Positions 35,261-44,577 of a DNA stretch of 62,939 nucleotides are shown one piece after another. Each line of letters starts with the position of its first letter. Within the stretch, counting starts at the first letter, position 1. A model generated the notes under the pieces. The model was not told where the DNA came from. It was given only the letters and a program-made list of their open reading frames with translations, and did no database searches. Source of the DNA: an uncultured Sutterella sp. (GTDB taxonomy: Bacteria; Pseudomonadota; Gammaproteobacteria; Burkholderiales; Burkholderiaceae_F). The position numbers were made by a program, and so were the translations under genes. Location of the stretch: the NCBI GenBank assembly GCA_900544335.1, contig UQUS01000007.1:1-62939 (forward strand), given 5' to 3'.

Positions 35261-36709
35261 ATGACTCCCGTTCTTTCGAAAACTCTAAACGCGACAAAAT
35301 CGATAGCGACTCTGGCAAAAGAACCGATTAAGCGACTTTTCTGCGAGAGGTGCCTTGTCGCCGACGGCATCATTCTTGTCGTCTTGCTTTGTCTTTTCGG
35401 GGCGCTTTATCTTCAGGTCCTGGATATTCACGTGTGGCGCCACGATGCTCTTGTGATGTTCTCCGACTACATGGGAAAACTCAGGGCAGAAGGTCGATGG
35501 CTCAATTACATCTTTTTCCCGTTTCTCAAGCGCATGCCTCCGCAGGGCTCGATTTTCCTTTGTCTTGTCTGCTGGGGATATTTTTCTTATACCGTTGCCA
35601 AAAGATACACATCAGACATTCGTCTTCAGTGGATGTACGTGCTGCTCAGTTTTCAACTGCCGGCTTTTTATTCCATTATCGGATGGCCTTCGACGGTCCT
35701 TTCTGCCTTTGTGATTCTTGCTCTGGGCGCTTATTTAGCCGATCGCATGCGTCCGGCCGGGGTTTTCCTAATCATGGGAATTCTTCTTTTCGGCTCGTTT
35801 AACAACTTTTATAACCTCATCCTTCTTTTATATATCAAAGACTTTGCCCAAGGTAATCGGGCGAAAATCATTCGGCTCTTTGCTTGGTGGATCGCCTGCT
35901 ACCTATTCGGGTTCTTCATCATGCTCGTCCTGACCAAGCTAATCGGAGGGCATTGGGGTCTGGCGATTGACGGTTGGCGATATTCGCGAAAAGTTCGTTC
36001 TTTGAATGATTTGGTCATCAACTTGAATACGGTCTGGCATAGCCTTAAAGACAACGTGACCCTCGTAGGGAAAAAGGTCTCATTGGTGCTTCTCGGAGTG
36101 TGTGTTCTTTTGAGTCTTGCAGAACGATTCGGAAAGAGCAGTCAATGTCGCCATACGGGATACGCTGTTTTGGCTGTTGTCGCCGTCCTTCTTGCCGGTT
36201 ATGCACAATCGGTTCCTTATGGGCTCTTTGTGGTTTCTCGCACGGCTGTCGGCCTTTATGCGGCCGTTTTCACGTTGGTCCTGATTCTTCTTTGTCGGTA
36301 TCGCAATTTAGGAATTCTCTTTGTGCTCTGGATTGCCTTTTTCACATATCTGAAAAACAGTGACTCCATTGGCTTTTACACAGGCGTGACGAACACTTGG
36401 CGCGATTCCATTATCTCGATGAATGTGCCGCCGGCCGCAACCAATGTTGTTCACATCTGTTCTCCGTCCTCGGACGTGGCCTCTTCGGAAAGCATGATTG
36501 TGAATAATCTGGGTCTTGTGAATTATCACCAAGAAGGATTCGGAGTGAATTGGCGTCAGTTCTCCGTTCTTAACAGTATCGGGTACCGTCACTATGACTG
36601 CGACGTCGATGCCTGCGCAAAGTATGCGAATCTCCCGAGAAAGGAAACGATGATTCACACATGGCTCTACGCGGATAAGCAGCTTTTTCTTTGGTACAAG
36701 ACGCGTTAA
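35261..36709 (+). CDS. Membrane glucosyltransferase, GtrII-like
   Basis: 482 residues with about 10-12 hydrophobic segments, and a periplasmic C-terminal portion (about residues 385-480) ending YADKQLFLWYKTR. The layout and place after gtrB/gtrA fit the GtrII family, which transfers the flipped sugar to O-antigen or another surface glycan in the periplasm. The start is the ATG at 35261; an in-frame TTG at 35231 overlaps gtrA. The acceptor and sugar cannot be deduced. Confidence 0.78.
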   Translation: MTPVLSKTLNATKSIATLAKEPIKRLFCERCLVADGIILVVLLCLFGALYLQVLDIHVWRHDALVMFSDYMGKLRAEGRWLNYIFFPFLKRMPPQGSIFLCLVCWGYFSYTVAKRYTSDIRLQWMYVLLSFQLPAFYSIIGWPSTVLSAFVILALGAYLADRMRPAGVFLIMGILLFGSFNNFYNLILLLYIKDFAQGNRAKIIRLFAWWIACYLFGFFIMLVLTKLIGGHWGLAIDGWRYSRKVRSLNDLVINLNTVWHSLKDNVTLVGKKVSLVLLGVCVLLSLAERFGKSSQCRHTGYAVLAVVAVLLAGYAQSVPYGLFVVSRTAVGLYAAVFTLVLILLCRYRNLGILFVLWIAFFTYLKNSDSIGFYTGVTNTWRDSIISMNVPPAATNVVHICSPSSDVASSESMIVNNLGLVNYHQEGFGVNWRQFSVLNSIGYRHYDCDVDACAKYANLPRKETMIHTWLYADKQLFLWYKTR

Positions 36710-36783
36710 GGGAGAAAAGGACGACATGTTTTTTGCCCGGTGACTGAGTTTTTATACAACCATGTTTTTGTGTTCGGACAACG

Positions 36784-38028
36784 ATGAAATTTTCTTGCAA
36801 AAATCAACTCAATTTGGTTCATGTCCTTATATCGGTCGCCATCGTCGGTATGTGGTTTTACACCTGCCGTCGGATGACGATTTTCGGTGATGACCTTAGC
36901 CTTTAGCATGCCGCATTTTCCGTTGAGTGGCTGATTAATCGCTATTACCACTGGTCATCTCGCCTGCTGATTGAATCCGTTTGGGTGCCTTTGGTGCAAG
37001 TGAAATGGTTGTTGCAGACACTCAATTTTCTTGTCTTGGTGGCAACGCCGGTCGGTTTCTATCTTCTTTTCCGTCAAATAAAGCTGGATTTCAAACAGGC
37101 AATCTGCTTATCTGCAGTACTTCCGCTCTGGACCATGTACTCGGCCGGGTGGGGCGCCACGATTGTCAATTATTGGTATACGCCGCTTGCCTGTGTTTTT
37201 GCCCTTTATTTCTTGACGCTCGATCACCTGAAACTTTGGCAGATTTTCCTCTTTGTCGTGCTTTTGCTCTTCGGTGTCAATCAGGAACTCAATGCCATCG
37301 CAATGCTCGGAACCCTGATTCTTATGCTGTGGCAATACAAGAGAACTCCTTATATCTGGGCCGCGCTCGTTCTAGTTTTGCTCTCGATTGCGTTTGAATT
37401 GACGGCTCCGGGAAACCATGCGCGTTTCCTAAGTGAGATTCGCACTTGGTTGCCGGCTTATGCGGGGTACTCGCTTCCTTACAAGGCCTATATCGGCATC
37501 ATGCACACCATGAGTTTTCATCTCTTTGCCTTGAATGTGTGCTTTGCCTTCATTGCCAGTGCAATCGTTTTTCTCAAAACGCGGAAAGTCGCTTTTGCGT
37601 GCGCTGCAGTCATTGTGTTTTGCGGGCTGCAGTTCGTTTCAAGCAAAGTCATCGGGGGCATGAACGGCATTGCTCCGTTCGACGGGGCCTTCCGGGCCAA
37701 ACACGGCTTGGCGCTCTTGTTGGTCATTGTTGAATTCGGATTCCTTCTGTGGTGTGTTTTGCGCTCGGAGATAACTGTCAAAGCAAAGGTTTTGATTCTT
37801 TCAGGCTGTGCCTTGGCTATTGCCGTTCCGTCTTCTATGGGTTTTTCCCCGACGGTTTGGGCATCGAGTGATCGAGTGTTTCTTCCGGGGGATTTCATGT
37901 TGATCGGCTTCGGAATCCTCATTTATCACCATGCAAAAATCACTCGGGATGACTTGTGGAAAGTCATCTACTTTTGCCTTCTGTTCGGTGGGCCTCGGTT
38001 GGCTCGATTGTCGATAACGGCATTTTGA
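36784..38028 (+). pseudogene. Polytopic membrane protein (glycosyltransferase-like), interrupted by an amber codon
   Basis: A continuous frame starts at ATG 36784 (KFSCKNQLNLVHVLISVAIVGMWFY), reads MTIFGDDLSL, meets TAG at 36904-36906, and resumes in the same frame (HAAFSVEWLINRYYHWSSRLL) to 38028, 414 codons before the stop. The GDD and W..SRLL residues on either side are the expected N-terminal motif of DUF6056-like membrane proteins, so this is one gene with a single nonsense change (CAG to TAG would suffice). The downstream part alone could start at 36985 but would lack the motif. It follows the gtr cassette and may be a second sugar transferase. Confidence 0.8.
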
Positions 38029-38256
38029 AGCGATGCACTCCTTTCTTCTTGGGGCGAACCGAAGTTCGCTTATGCGGGGGTCGGTTCTTTTCCGAGAGCT
38101 CCCTTCGAATCGTTCGTTTTTCGGTAGGGGCTTTTCGATAATCCCTTTGCGGTCGTGCTTGGCACTTGCCGAAATCCGCACGTTGCCCGCGACCGAATTC
38201 TGCTAGGATGACGAGCATCATTCGGGAATATTTTCCTTATCGTCGGGACCACAGGC

Positions 38257-39345
38257 ATGCTACGAGACCGTATTGACGTACTCATCCGAATCGCGTTCGG
38301 TGCGATTATCCTTTTAGGGTGCTTCATGGTGCTCCAGCCGTTTTTAACGGCCATTCTTTTTTCGGCGGTCCTGACGGTGGTTTCCTGGCCCTTTTACATG
38401 CGGGCCAGAAGTAGTTTTGTCGGGCACAAGACGCTTTCAGCCAGTCTGATGATCGGCATCATGATTGTCACGATTCTCATCCCGATTTATATCCTCTGCG
38501 CCGTCCTCGCGCAGCAAATTCCGGTTGTCATTCGTTGGGTGAGAAACTGGATTGTCTCGGGGATGCCCATTCCCGATTGGGTGGCCTCATTGCCGTACGT
38601 GGGCGAAAGCCTGATGCATTTGCAATCCGAAGGCTTTATCAATGCCGAAACTGTCAATTCAATTTTTCAGACAGCCGTCGATCCCGTGACGTCTTGGCTG
38701 GTTTCCGTGTCTCTCGGTGTCGGAAACGGACTCTTGCAGATTTTGCTTGTCGCATTTATTTCCTTTTTCTTTTACCGCGACGGGGAGTTTTTGGCGGTCA
38801 ACATCAAGCGCTTGCTCGATAAGGTTTCGGGGGGACTTGCCGATGAATTCAGTTCCATTCTCCTAAATACCACGCGCTCGGTTGTTTTCGGCGTGATCGG
38901 TACGGCAATCGGGCAGGGTCTAGTGGCGGCAATCGGCTTTATCATCGTCGATGCGCCGGGTATCGTCCTACTTTCCTTTGCCGTGTGTGTCCTCTCGCTT
39001 ATTCCCATGGGCCCCCCGTTAGTGTGGTTCCCGGTTGCACTGTGGCTTTTTGCAACGGGTTCGCCCGGACTGGCCATTTTCCTATGCCTGTGGGGGGTAC
39101 TGGCCGTTTCCTCGGTGGACAATTTCTTAAAGCCCTTGCTCATTAGTCGCGGAACGAGTCTGCCGCTCGCGCTTGTGTTTTTGGGCGTCTTCGGCGGCTT
39201 GCTTTCCTTCGGCTTCTTGGGGCTTGTGCTCGGTCCCGTGTTTCTCGCGGCAAGTATCGCTATGTGCCAAGCGTGGTTAAGACCCGTGGCGCGGCGCGTC
39301 CGTAAGTCTCCCAAGGTCACTTCCCCGACCTCGCCGAAGCCTTAA
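38257..39345 (+). CDS. AI-2E family transporter
   Basis: 362 residues with about eight helices: the N-terminal pair (FGAIILLGCFMVLQPFLTAILFSAVLTVVSWPFY), a central soluble segment, and FFYRDGEFLAVNIKRLLDKV plus DNFLKPLLISRGTSLPLALVFLGVFGGLLSFGFLGLVLGPV. Members have been proposed to export AI-2 or exchange ions; function here is open. It lies 82 bp before surE. Confidence 0.9.
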   Translation: MLRDRIDVLIRIAFGAIILLGCFMVLQPFLTAILFSAVLTVVSWPFYMRARSSFVGHKTLSASLMIGIMIVTILIPIYILCAVLAQQIPVVIRWVRNWIVSGMPIPDWVASLPYVGESLMHLQSEGFINAETVNSIFQTAVDPVTSWLVSVSLGVGNGLLQILLVAFISFFFYRDGEFLAVNIKRLLDKVSGGLADEFSSILLNTTRSVVFGVIGTAIGQGLVAAIGFIIVDAPGIVLLSFAVCVLSLIPMGPPLVWFPVALWLFATGSPGLAIFLCLWGVLAVSSVDNFLKPLLISRGTSLPLALVFLGVFGGLLSFGFLGLVLGPVFLAASIAMCQAWLRPVARRVRKSPKVTSPTSPKP

Positions 39346-39427
39346 AGGGACCCGTGAAGAGCCCGATTCTTTTCGGGAACACCCCCTGATATCGGTACAA
39401 TGTGGTGACCGATCGGAGGGACTCGCT

Positions 39428-40186
39428 ATGAAACGAATCTTGATCACCAATGACGACGGCGCAACGGCCCCCGGGCTTGCCCGTTTGATTGAAGTACTTT
39501 CTCCGTTAGCCCGAGTGACTGTTGTCGCTCCCAAGCATAACCAAAGTGCGGCTTCTTCGGCCATCACGCTCGATCGAGCGCTTTGCGTCGCGCGCGAAGG
39601 GACGGACTTTTACACGGTCAACGGAACTCCGGCTGACTGTGTGCACGTGGCACTGACGGGCCTATTGACGGAAAAGCCCGACCTTATCGTGGTCGGAATT
39701 AATCGCGGTAAAAATCTCGGGGAAGATATCGTGTATTCCGGAACTCTCGGGGCAGCAAGGGCAGGGTACTTGTTCGGGGTTCCTTCCGTTGCCGTCAGTC
39801 TTGTGTCCGATACGTGGGATAACCTTCCGACAGCCTGCCGTGTGAGCGAACGCTTGGTGTCCACGCTTCTAGATATGCCGACGCTTTCGGCTGTCCTTTT
39901 TAATGTCAATGTGCCGGATGTTCCCGTTACGGACCTTCGCGGCATCAAAGAAACACGTCCGGGGTTGCGCGATGTTCCCAGGCGGGCCGCTGTGCAGCCG
40001 ACCGTCGAGGGAAAACTCTTTATTTCCCTCGGGCATCAAGGAAATCCCATCGATTGCGGAGCCGGGACCGACTTTGAAGCGCTTGCATCGGGCTATGTTT
40101 CCGTTTCACCCCTTAAAATGAGCCCCGTCAATGCAGACATCGGGATCGACTTTTCCGTCCTGATGAGTAGGAGTAATAAGAAGTGA
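39428..40186 (+). CDS. surE: 5'/3'-nucleotidase SurE
   Basis: 252 residues, metal-dependent nucleoside-monophosphate phosphatase linked to stationary-phase survival. ILITNDDGATAPG (Asp9, Asp10), APKHNQSAASSAIT and VVGINRGKNLGEDIVYSGTLGAA hold the metal and phosphate ligands. A GGAGGG Shine-Dalgarno precedes ATG 39428; an ATCGGT/ACCGAT inverted repeat lies just upstream (39391-39413). Its stop overlaps the next start (GTGA). The surE/nlpD neighbourhood is conserved in proteobacteria. Confidence 0.95.
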   Translation: MKRILITNDDGATAPGLARLIEVLSPLARVTVVAPKHNQSAASSAITLDRALCVAREGTDFYTVNGTPADCVHVALTGLLTEKPDLIVVGINRGKNLGEDIVYSGTLGAARAGYLFGVPSVAVSLVSDTWDNLPTACRVSERLVSTLLDMPTLSAVLFNVNVPDVPVTDLRGIKETRPGLRDVPRRAAVQPTVEGKLFISLGHQGNPIDCGAGTDFEALASGYVSVSPLKMSPVNADIGIDFSVLMSRSNKK

Positions 40187-41103
40187 AATCGACTTTTTGG
40201 ATTGCGGCCTCGTGTGCCGCTTTGATTCTTTCGGGATGTTCATCCGTTAAAACCCCGGCACCGATCGAAGATCGCACCGGGACGTACGATGCGGCCTCAA
40301 AAGCCGCTCGCGTTCATGCTGAATCCATTCCTGTGGATTCTTCCGGTGTCGTTGAAGTGGCTCCGAGGCACCTGGCAACGGATACAACGCCCGTCGATAG
40401 CGGTCGCGTGCACGTCGTCAGTGCCGGCGATACCTTGTATAACATCGGTGTGCGTTACGGCGTCAATCCCCGCGAGCTTCAAAAGTTAAACGGCATTACC
40501 GATCCGACCATGCTTTCCATCGGGCAAGAACTGCGCATCCCGAGCGGCACGCAAAGTCAGTCTGAGGAGACCGTTCCCGCCGCAACAAGTGAGTCCGGTG
40601 TAACAACGCCGACCGACTCGGCGCCCGTCGTGGAAGAGGCCGTTCGCCCGGCAACGGCCGAAGAAGTGGCCCGCAAAAAGATTGCCGAGCAAGAGGCCAT
40701 TCGCAAAGCGGCAGCCCAAGGCGACATGCACTTTATGTGGCCGGCTAAGGGCGATGTCATTTCCACCTTTAAAGAAAACAAGATGGGTATCGACATTGCC
40801 GGTGCGATGGGTGACCCCGTCTACGTGGTCTTAGACGGCACGGTGCAGTACGTGGGCTCCAATGCTCCGGGGTACGGCAAGTTTCTTATCGTGCGGCACA
40901 ACATTCGACTCCCGGGCAAAGGCAACACGCCGCTTATTACCGTCTACGGCAACACCTCCAAGATTTTGGTGCGTGTCAACGAGCGCGTGCGCGCCGGTCA
41001 GCAAATTGCCGAAATGGGCAAAACCGATGCCGACCGCGTCAAACTGCGCTTTGAAGTGCGTCAAGGGAAACCCTTTGACCCGATTCCGTATTTAAGCGAA
41101 TAA
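40183..41103 (+). CDS. nlpD: NlpD-like LysM/degenerate M23 lipoprotein
   Basis: 306 residues. A lipoprotein signal (FWIAASCAALILSGCSS, lipidated Cys at LSGC), one LysM domain (HVVSAGDTLYNIGVRYG...IGQELRIP) and a C-terminal LytM/M23 fold (GIDIAGAMGDPVYVVLDGTVQYVGSNAPGYGKFLIVRH). The M23 zinc ligands are missing: KLRFEVR replaces the usual HFEVR. As in E. coli NlpD, this points to an outer-membrane amidase activator in cell division rather than a hydrolase. It begins with GTG overlapping the surE stop. Confidence 0.92.
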   Translation: MKSTFWIAASCAALILSGCSSVKTPAPIEDRTGTYDAASKAARVHAESIPVDSSGVVEVAPRHLATDTTPVDSGRVHVVSAGDTLYNIGVRYGVNPRELQKLNGITDPTMLSIGQELRIPSGTQSQSEETVPAATSESGVTTPTDSAPVVEEAVRPATAEEVARKKIAEQEAIRKAAAQGDMHFMWPAKGDVISTFKENKMGIDIAGAMGDPVYVVLDGTVQYVGSNAPGYGKFLIVRHNIRLPGKGNTPLITVYGNTSKILVRVNERVRAGQQIAEMGKTDADRVKLRFEVRQGKPFDPIPYLSE

Positions 41104-41123
41104 CCGTCCTTAAGATTCGTTTT

Positions 41124-42497
41124 ATGGCAAGAACTCCGAAAGAGCGGTTTACGGCCCCGTTGACCGTCGAACGGTTAGATAACGAGGGGCGCGGTGTCGG
41201 GCATCGCGACGGGAAAGTGGTTTTCGTCGAAGGGGCGCTACCCGGGGAAGAGGTGACCTACGAGCGTCTTCGCAATAAGCCTTCGTTTGAAGTCGGGCGG
41301 ATCCTTGAAATTCACCGCGAGTCCTTTATGCGCGCGACTCCCAAGTGCCCGCACTTCGGGATGGGACCGGGCTCGTGCGGGGGCTGCGCCATGCAGCACA
41401 TCGATCACGCGGCGCAGGTGGCCTTTAAAGAACGTGTTCTCCTTGATGCCCTCTGGCACATCGGGAAAGTAAGACCTGAAAACTTTCTACCTCCCATCGA
41501 GGGTCCGAGTTGGGGCTACCGGCACCGGGCACGCCTGACAGTTCGATATGTCGAGAAAAAAGGCGGTGTTCTCGTGGGTTTTCACGAAAAGCATTCAAGC
41601 TTTGTCGCGGACATGCACGTTTGCCCGATTTTGCCGAGAAATGTTTCCGAAATGCTTCCCGTCTTACGCGAACTCGTGGCCTCGCTTTCGCGCCCGGACC
41701 GTGTGCCGCAAATTGAACTTGCTGTAGCACTAAGTGGGCGAACCGCCTTGGTTTTCCGGCATTTAGAGCCCTTGACGGACGAAGACTTAGCAAAACTTAA
41801 AGTTGCGTCCGAGAGTCTTCACTTTGATTTGTGGTTGCAGCCCAAGGGCCCGGATTCGGCGTACCCGGTCGCTCCCGAAAACCGCGATGCCCTAAAACTC
41901 GTGCACCGCGAATTCGGGGTGCAAATTGCCTTTACGCCGACGGACTTTACGCAAGTTAATCCTGCGATGAACGAAGCGATGGTCTCTCGCGCCGTACGGC
42001 TTTTGGCTCCGATGCCCGATAGCCATGTGGCAGACTTTTTCTGCGGTCTCGGAAACTTTACCTTGGCGCTCGCTCGTCGCGCTGATGTCGTCATCGGGCT
42101 GGAAGGAAGCGAAGCACTGGTCGAGCGCGCACGGGCCGGTGCTCGTCAAAATGCTCTTTCGGATAAAGCAACCTTCCGCGCCCGGAATCTATTTACCTGG
42201 TCGCTTGACGATTGGGATGCCTTAAATCGGGAAGTGGGGCCAATTGACCGCGTGTTAATCGATCCGCCTCGGGAAGGGGCCGAGGCGCTTTCACACGTGC
42301 TTTCCGAGACGCCGGAAAAGCCTGCCCGCGTGGTCTACGTGTCGTGCAATCCGGCAACGCTTGCGCGTGACCTTGCCATTCTCGTGCACACGGGCGCCTG
42401 GCGCGTGCGTCAAGCCGGCATCATGAATATGTTCCCGCACACCTCGCACGTTGAAAGCATGGCGGTTTTGGAACCGGGAACGCCGCAAACTTCTTAA
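41124..42497 (+). CDS. rlmD: 23S rRNA (uracil-5-)-methyltransferase RlmD
   Basis: 457 residues. An N-terminal TRAM domain (LTVERLDNEGRGVGHRDGKVVFVEGALPGE), 4Fe-4S cysteines (CPHFGMGPGSCGGCAMQHI), a Rossmann methyltransferase (VADFFCGLGNFTLALARR) and catalytic Cys in VYVSCNPATLARDL. It methylates U1939 of 23S rRNA. It starts 20 bp after nlpD, probably in the same operon, and is followed by a terminator. Confidence 0.95.
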   Translation: MARTPKERFTAPLTVERLDNEGRGVGHRDGKVVFVEGALPGEEVTYERLRNKPSFEVGRILEIHRESFMRATPKCPHFGMGPGSCGGCAMQHIDHAAQVAFKERVLLDALWHIGKVRPENFLPPIEGPSWGYRHRARLTVRYVEKKGGVLVGFHEKHSSFVADMHVCPILPRNVSEMLPVLRELVASLSRPDRVPQIELAVALSGRTALVFRHLEPLTDEDLAKLKVASESLHFDLWLQPKGPDSAYPVAPENRDALKLVHREFGVQIAFTPTDFTQVNPAMNEAMVSRAVRLLAPMPDSHVADFFCGLGNFTLALARRADVVIGLEGSEALVERARAGARQNALSDKATFRARNLFTWSLDDWDALNREVGPIDRVLIDPPREGAEALSHVLSETPEKPARVVYVSCNPATLARDLAILVHTGAWRVRQAGIMNMFPHTSHVESMAVLEPGTPQTS

Positions 42498-42555
42498 ATC
42501 GTCGTGTTTTAGGGTTTGCCGATAGGTCAAGCATAGCGCGTCTTTGCTTTGATTG

Positions 42556-42601
42556 CGCCCTCGGCCGGGGTTCTGGGTTGCCTCGGTTGAGGGCGTTTTT
42601 T
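42556..42601 (+). terminator. Terminator after rlmD
   Basis: CGCCCTC (42556-42562) pairs with GAGGGCG (42589-42595), followed by TTTTTT. The 26-nt loop has further GC-rich pairing. It lies 59 bp after the rlmD stop. Confidence 0.85.
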
Positions 42602-42783
42602 AGTTTCCTAAGTCGTTTTTTGTTTGGCCGAGGCTTTTTTGCACACCAAATGTGACAAATCGTTGGTTCAAGGGCCGGAACACGATAAAGAAGGATTGCG
42701 TTTGTCTTAAGGAAAACGGCTTCTCTCAATTATGCTCATGATAAACTTCAACATAACACACTGAATTTCTTGAGTTTCCTACG

Positions 42784-44577
42784 ATGAAAAGTTTACCGGT
42801 CGGGACACAGTCATTTGTTGAATTGCGACGAAACAATCGTTATTACGTGGATAAGACGGCTTTTATCAAGCGGGTTTTGGTCGATGATTCTGCCGATGTC
42901 CTTCTGATAACTCGGCCGAGGCGTTTCGGAAAGACTCTTTTCATGGATACGCTGAAGAATTTCCTGCAGATTGATGTCAATCGTCCAGGGGAGGTCACTG
43001 AACGAAGAGACCTTTTCGAGGGTCTCGAAATCCTTAAAGAGGCGGAGTTTTGTAAGACCTACATGTGTCAGTGCCCGACGATTTTCCTGTCGCTTAAGTC
43101 GGCTGAAGGACCGACGTTTCAAAGAGCCTATCAGGCTTTTGCGCGCAATCTGACTCAGGTCGCCATGGCCTTTTCTTTCCTGGAAAACAGCCCGAATCTT
43201 TCCCATGAAGATAAGGAATTTTTCAAGTTGTACAAAAACCTGAACTACATGCGAGATTTGGCGCACCAGGATGATGTGCAGTCTTTTTTGCAGAGGATGA
43301 TTGCTTTCCTATCGCAGCATTTCGGGAGGCAAGTTGTTGTCCTAATCGATGAGTATGACGTGCCGCTTGCCAAGGCGGCAGCGAGCGGTTACTACGATAA
43401 GATGCTTCCCCTGATTCGCGGTTTTTTGGGCGAAGCGTTAAAAGCTGACCCGCAGACAGGGAGCGAGGCAAGGCCTTATCTTAAAAAGGCTATCCTGACA
43501 GGATGTTTACGCGTGAGTAAAGAGAGCATCTTTACGGGACTCAATAACCTGACGATTAACACGGTTTGGTCTAAGGATCTGCGGCTTGCCGAGGCCATCG
43601 GATTTACGCAATCGGAAGTTGACACCATGCTCGAATACTACGGACTTGCCGAGCAAAGGTCCGGAGTTAGAAAGTGGTATGACGGCTACCGAATCGGCGG
43701 AAAAGAAATCTATTGTCCTTGGGATGTCATCAACTTTTGCTCAGAAACCCTCCATAGTGCCGATCCACGCGCGTTTGAGCCGAGAAACTACTGGGCCAAT
43801 ACGAGTAGCAACGATGCCGTACGCGAGTTTTTAGGGTTCCTTGATAAGCAAGATAGCGAGAAAATGCAGACGCTGGTTGACGGCGGCTCAATTGAAATTG
43901 ATGTCAACGAACAACTCAGTTACGGCGACATGAAGCATCATCGTTCGCAGGATTTTTGGACACTGCTTCTTGCAACCGGGTATTTGACGCTTGTCAATTC
44001 CTCCCCGAAGGGCTCTTCGAATACGACCTACGAGGTGAAAATCCCCAATCGGGAGATTCTTGAAACATTCAAGACGAACATTCAGGCGTATTTTTCAAGT
44101 GATAATCCGTCGTTCGCTCAGGGTGTGCATGCATTTGTTAAAGCCGTTCTAGCCGGAAATCCGAGCGAGGTCTCCATACTTTTGAAGACCCTTTTGCGCG
44201 GATTTGTTTCAATCAGGGACACGGCAACAAAGGCACCTTCGGAGAACTTTTATCATGGCTTTTTAAACGGGATTTTTTCCTGTGCCGGTTCCCTTGTCAG
44301 CAACTACAAATCTCAGCCGGAGGCTGGAAACGGATATGCTGACATCGCTTTTCTTTCAGAAACGATGTCCGGTCGTACGGGTGTTGTTATCGAAATCAAG
44401 TACTGCAAAGATCCCGATGACCTGTATGAAACGGCGGACGACGCACTTTCGCAGATTCAAGAAAAGCGCTACTGCGAGTATTTTGATAAATTGCGGTGTT
44501 CTCGAAAACTTGCTTATGGAATTGCTTTCTGTTGCAAAGATTGCGCTGTTTCCGTGGGGCAACTTCCTGACAAATAG
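42784..44577 (+). CDS. AAA-ATPase-like protein with C-terminal PD-(D/E)XK domain
   Basis: 597 residues, same family as the protein at 12710. The N-terminus is FVELRRNNRYYVDKTAFI...ITRPRRFGKTLFMDTLKNF (degenerate Walker A), with VVLIDEYDVPLAKA as Walker B. The C-terminal nuclease-like motif is GYADIAFL...VVIEIKYCKDP. It belongs to a subgroup distinct from the first copy, with only the motifs closely shared. Function is unknown. It stands alone between rlmD and ndk. Confidence 0.85.
   Translation: MKSLPVGTQSFVELRRNNRYYVDKTAFIKRVLVDDSADVLLITRPRRFGKTLFMDTLKNFLQIDVNRPGEVTERRDLFEGLEILKEAEFCKTYMCQCPTIFLSLKSAEGPTFQRAYQAFARNLTQVAMAFSFLENSPNLSHEDKEFFKLYKNLNYMRDLAHQDDVQSFLQRMIAFLSQHFGRQVVVLIDEYDVPLAKAAASGYYDKMLPLIRGFLGEALKADPQTGSEARPYLKKAILTGCLRVSKESIFTGLNNLTINTVWSKDLRLAEAIGFTQSEVDTMLEYYGLAEQRSGVRKWYDGYRIGGKEIYCPWDVINFCSETLHSADPRAFEPRNYWANTSSNDAVREFLGFLDKQDSEKMQTLVDGGSIEIDVNEQLSYGDMKHHRSQDFWTLLLATGYLTLVNSSPKGSSNTTYEVKIPNREILETFKTNIQAYFSSDNPSFAQGVHAFVKAVLAGNPSEVSILLKTLLRGFVSIRDTATKAPSENFYHGFLNGIFSCAGSLVSNYKSQPEAGNGYADIAFLSETMSGRTGVVIEIKYCKDPDDLYETADDALSQIQEKRYCEYFDKLRCSRKLAYGIAFCCKDCAVSVGQLPDK

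Noticed and set aside
36904..36906. Programmed amber read-through (pyrrolysine or selenocysteine-like recoding)
   Set aside because: TAG recoding needs pyrrolysine genes not expected in this lineage, and no recoding structure was seen; a nonsense mutation is simpler.
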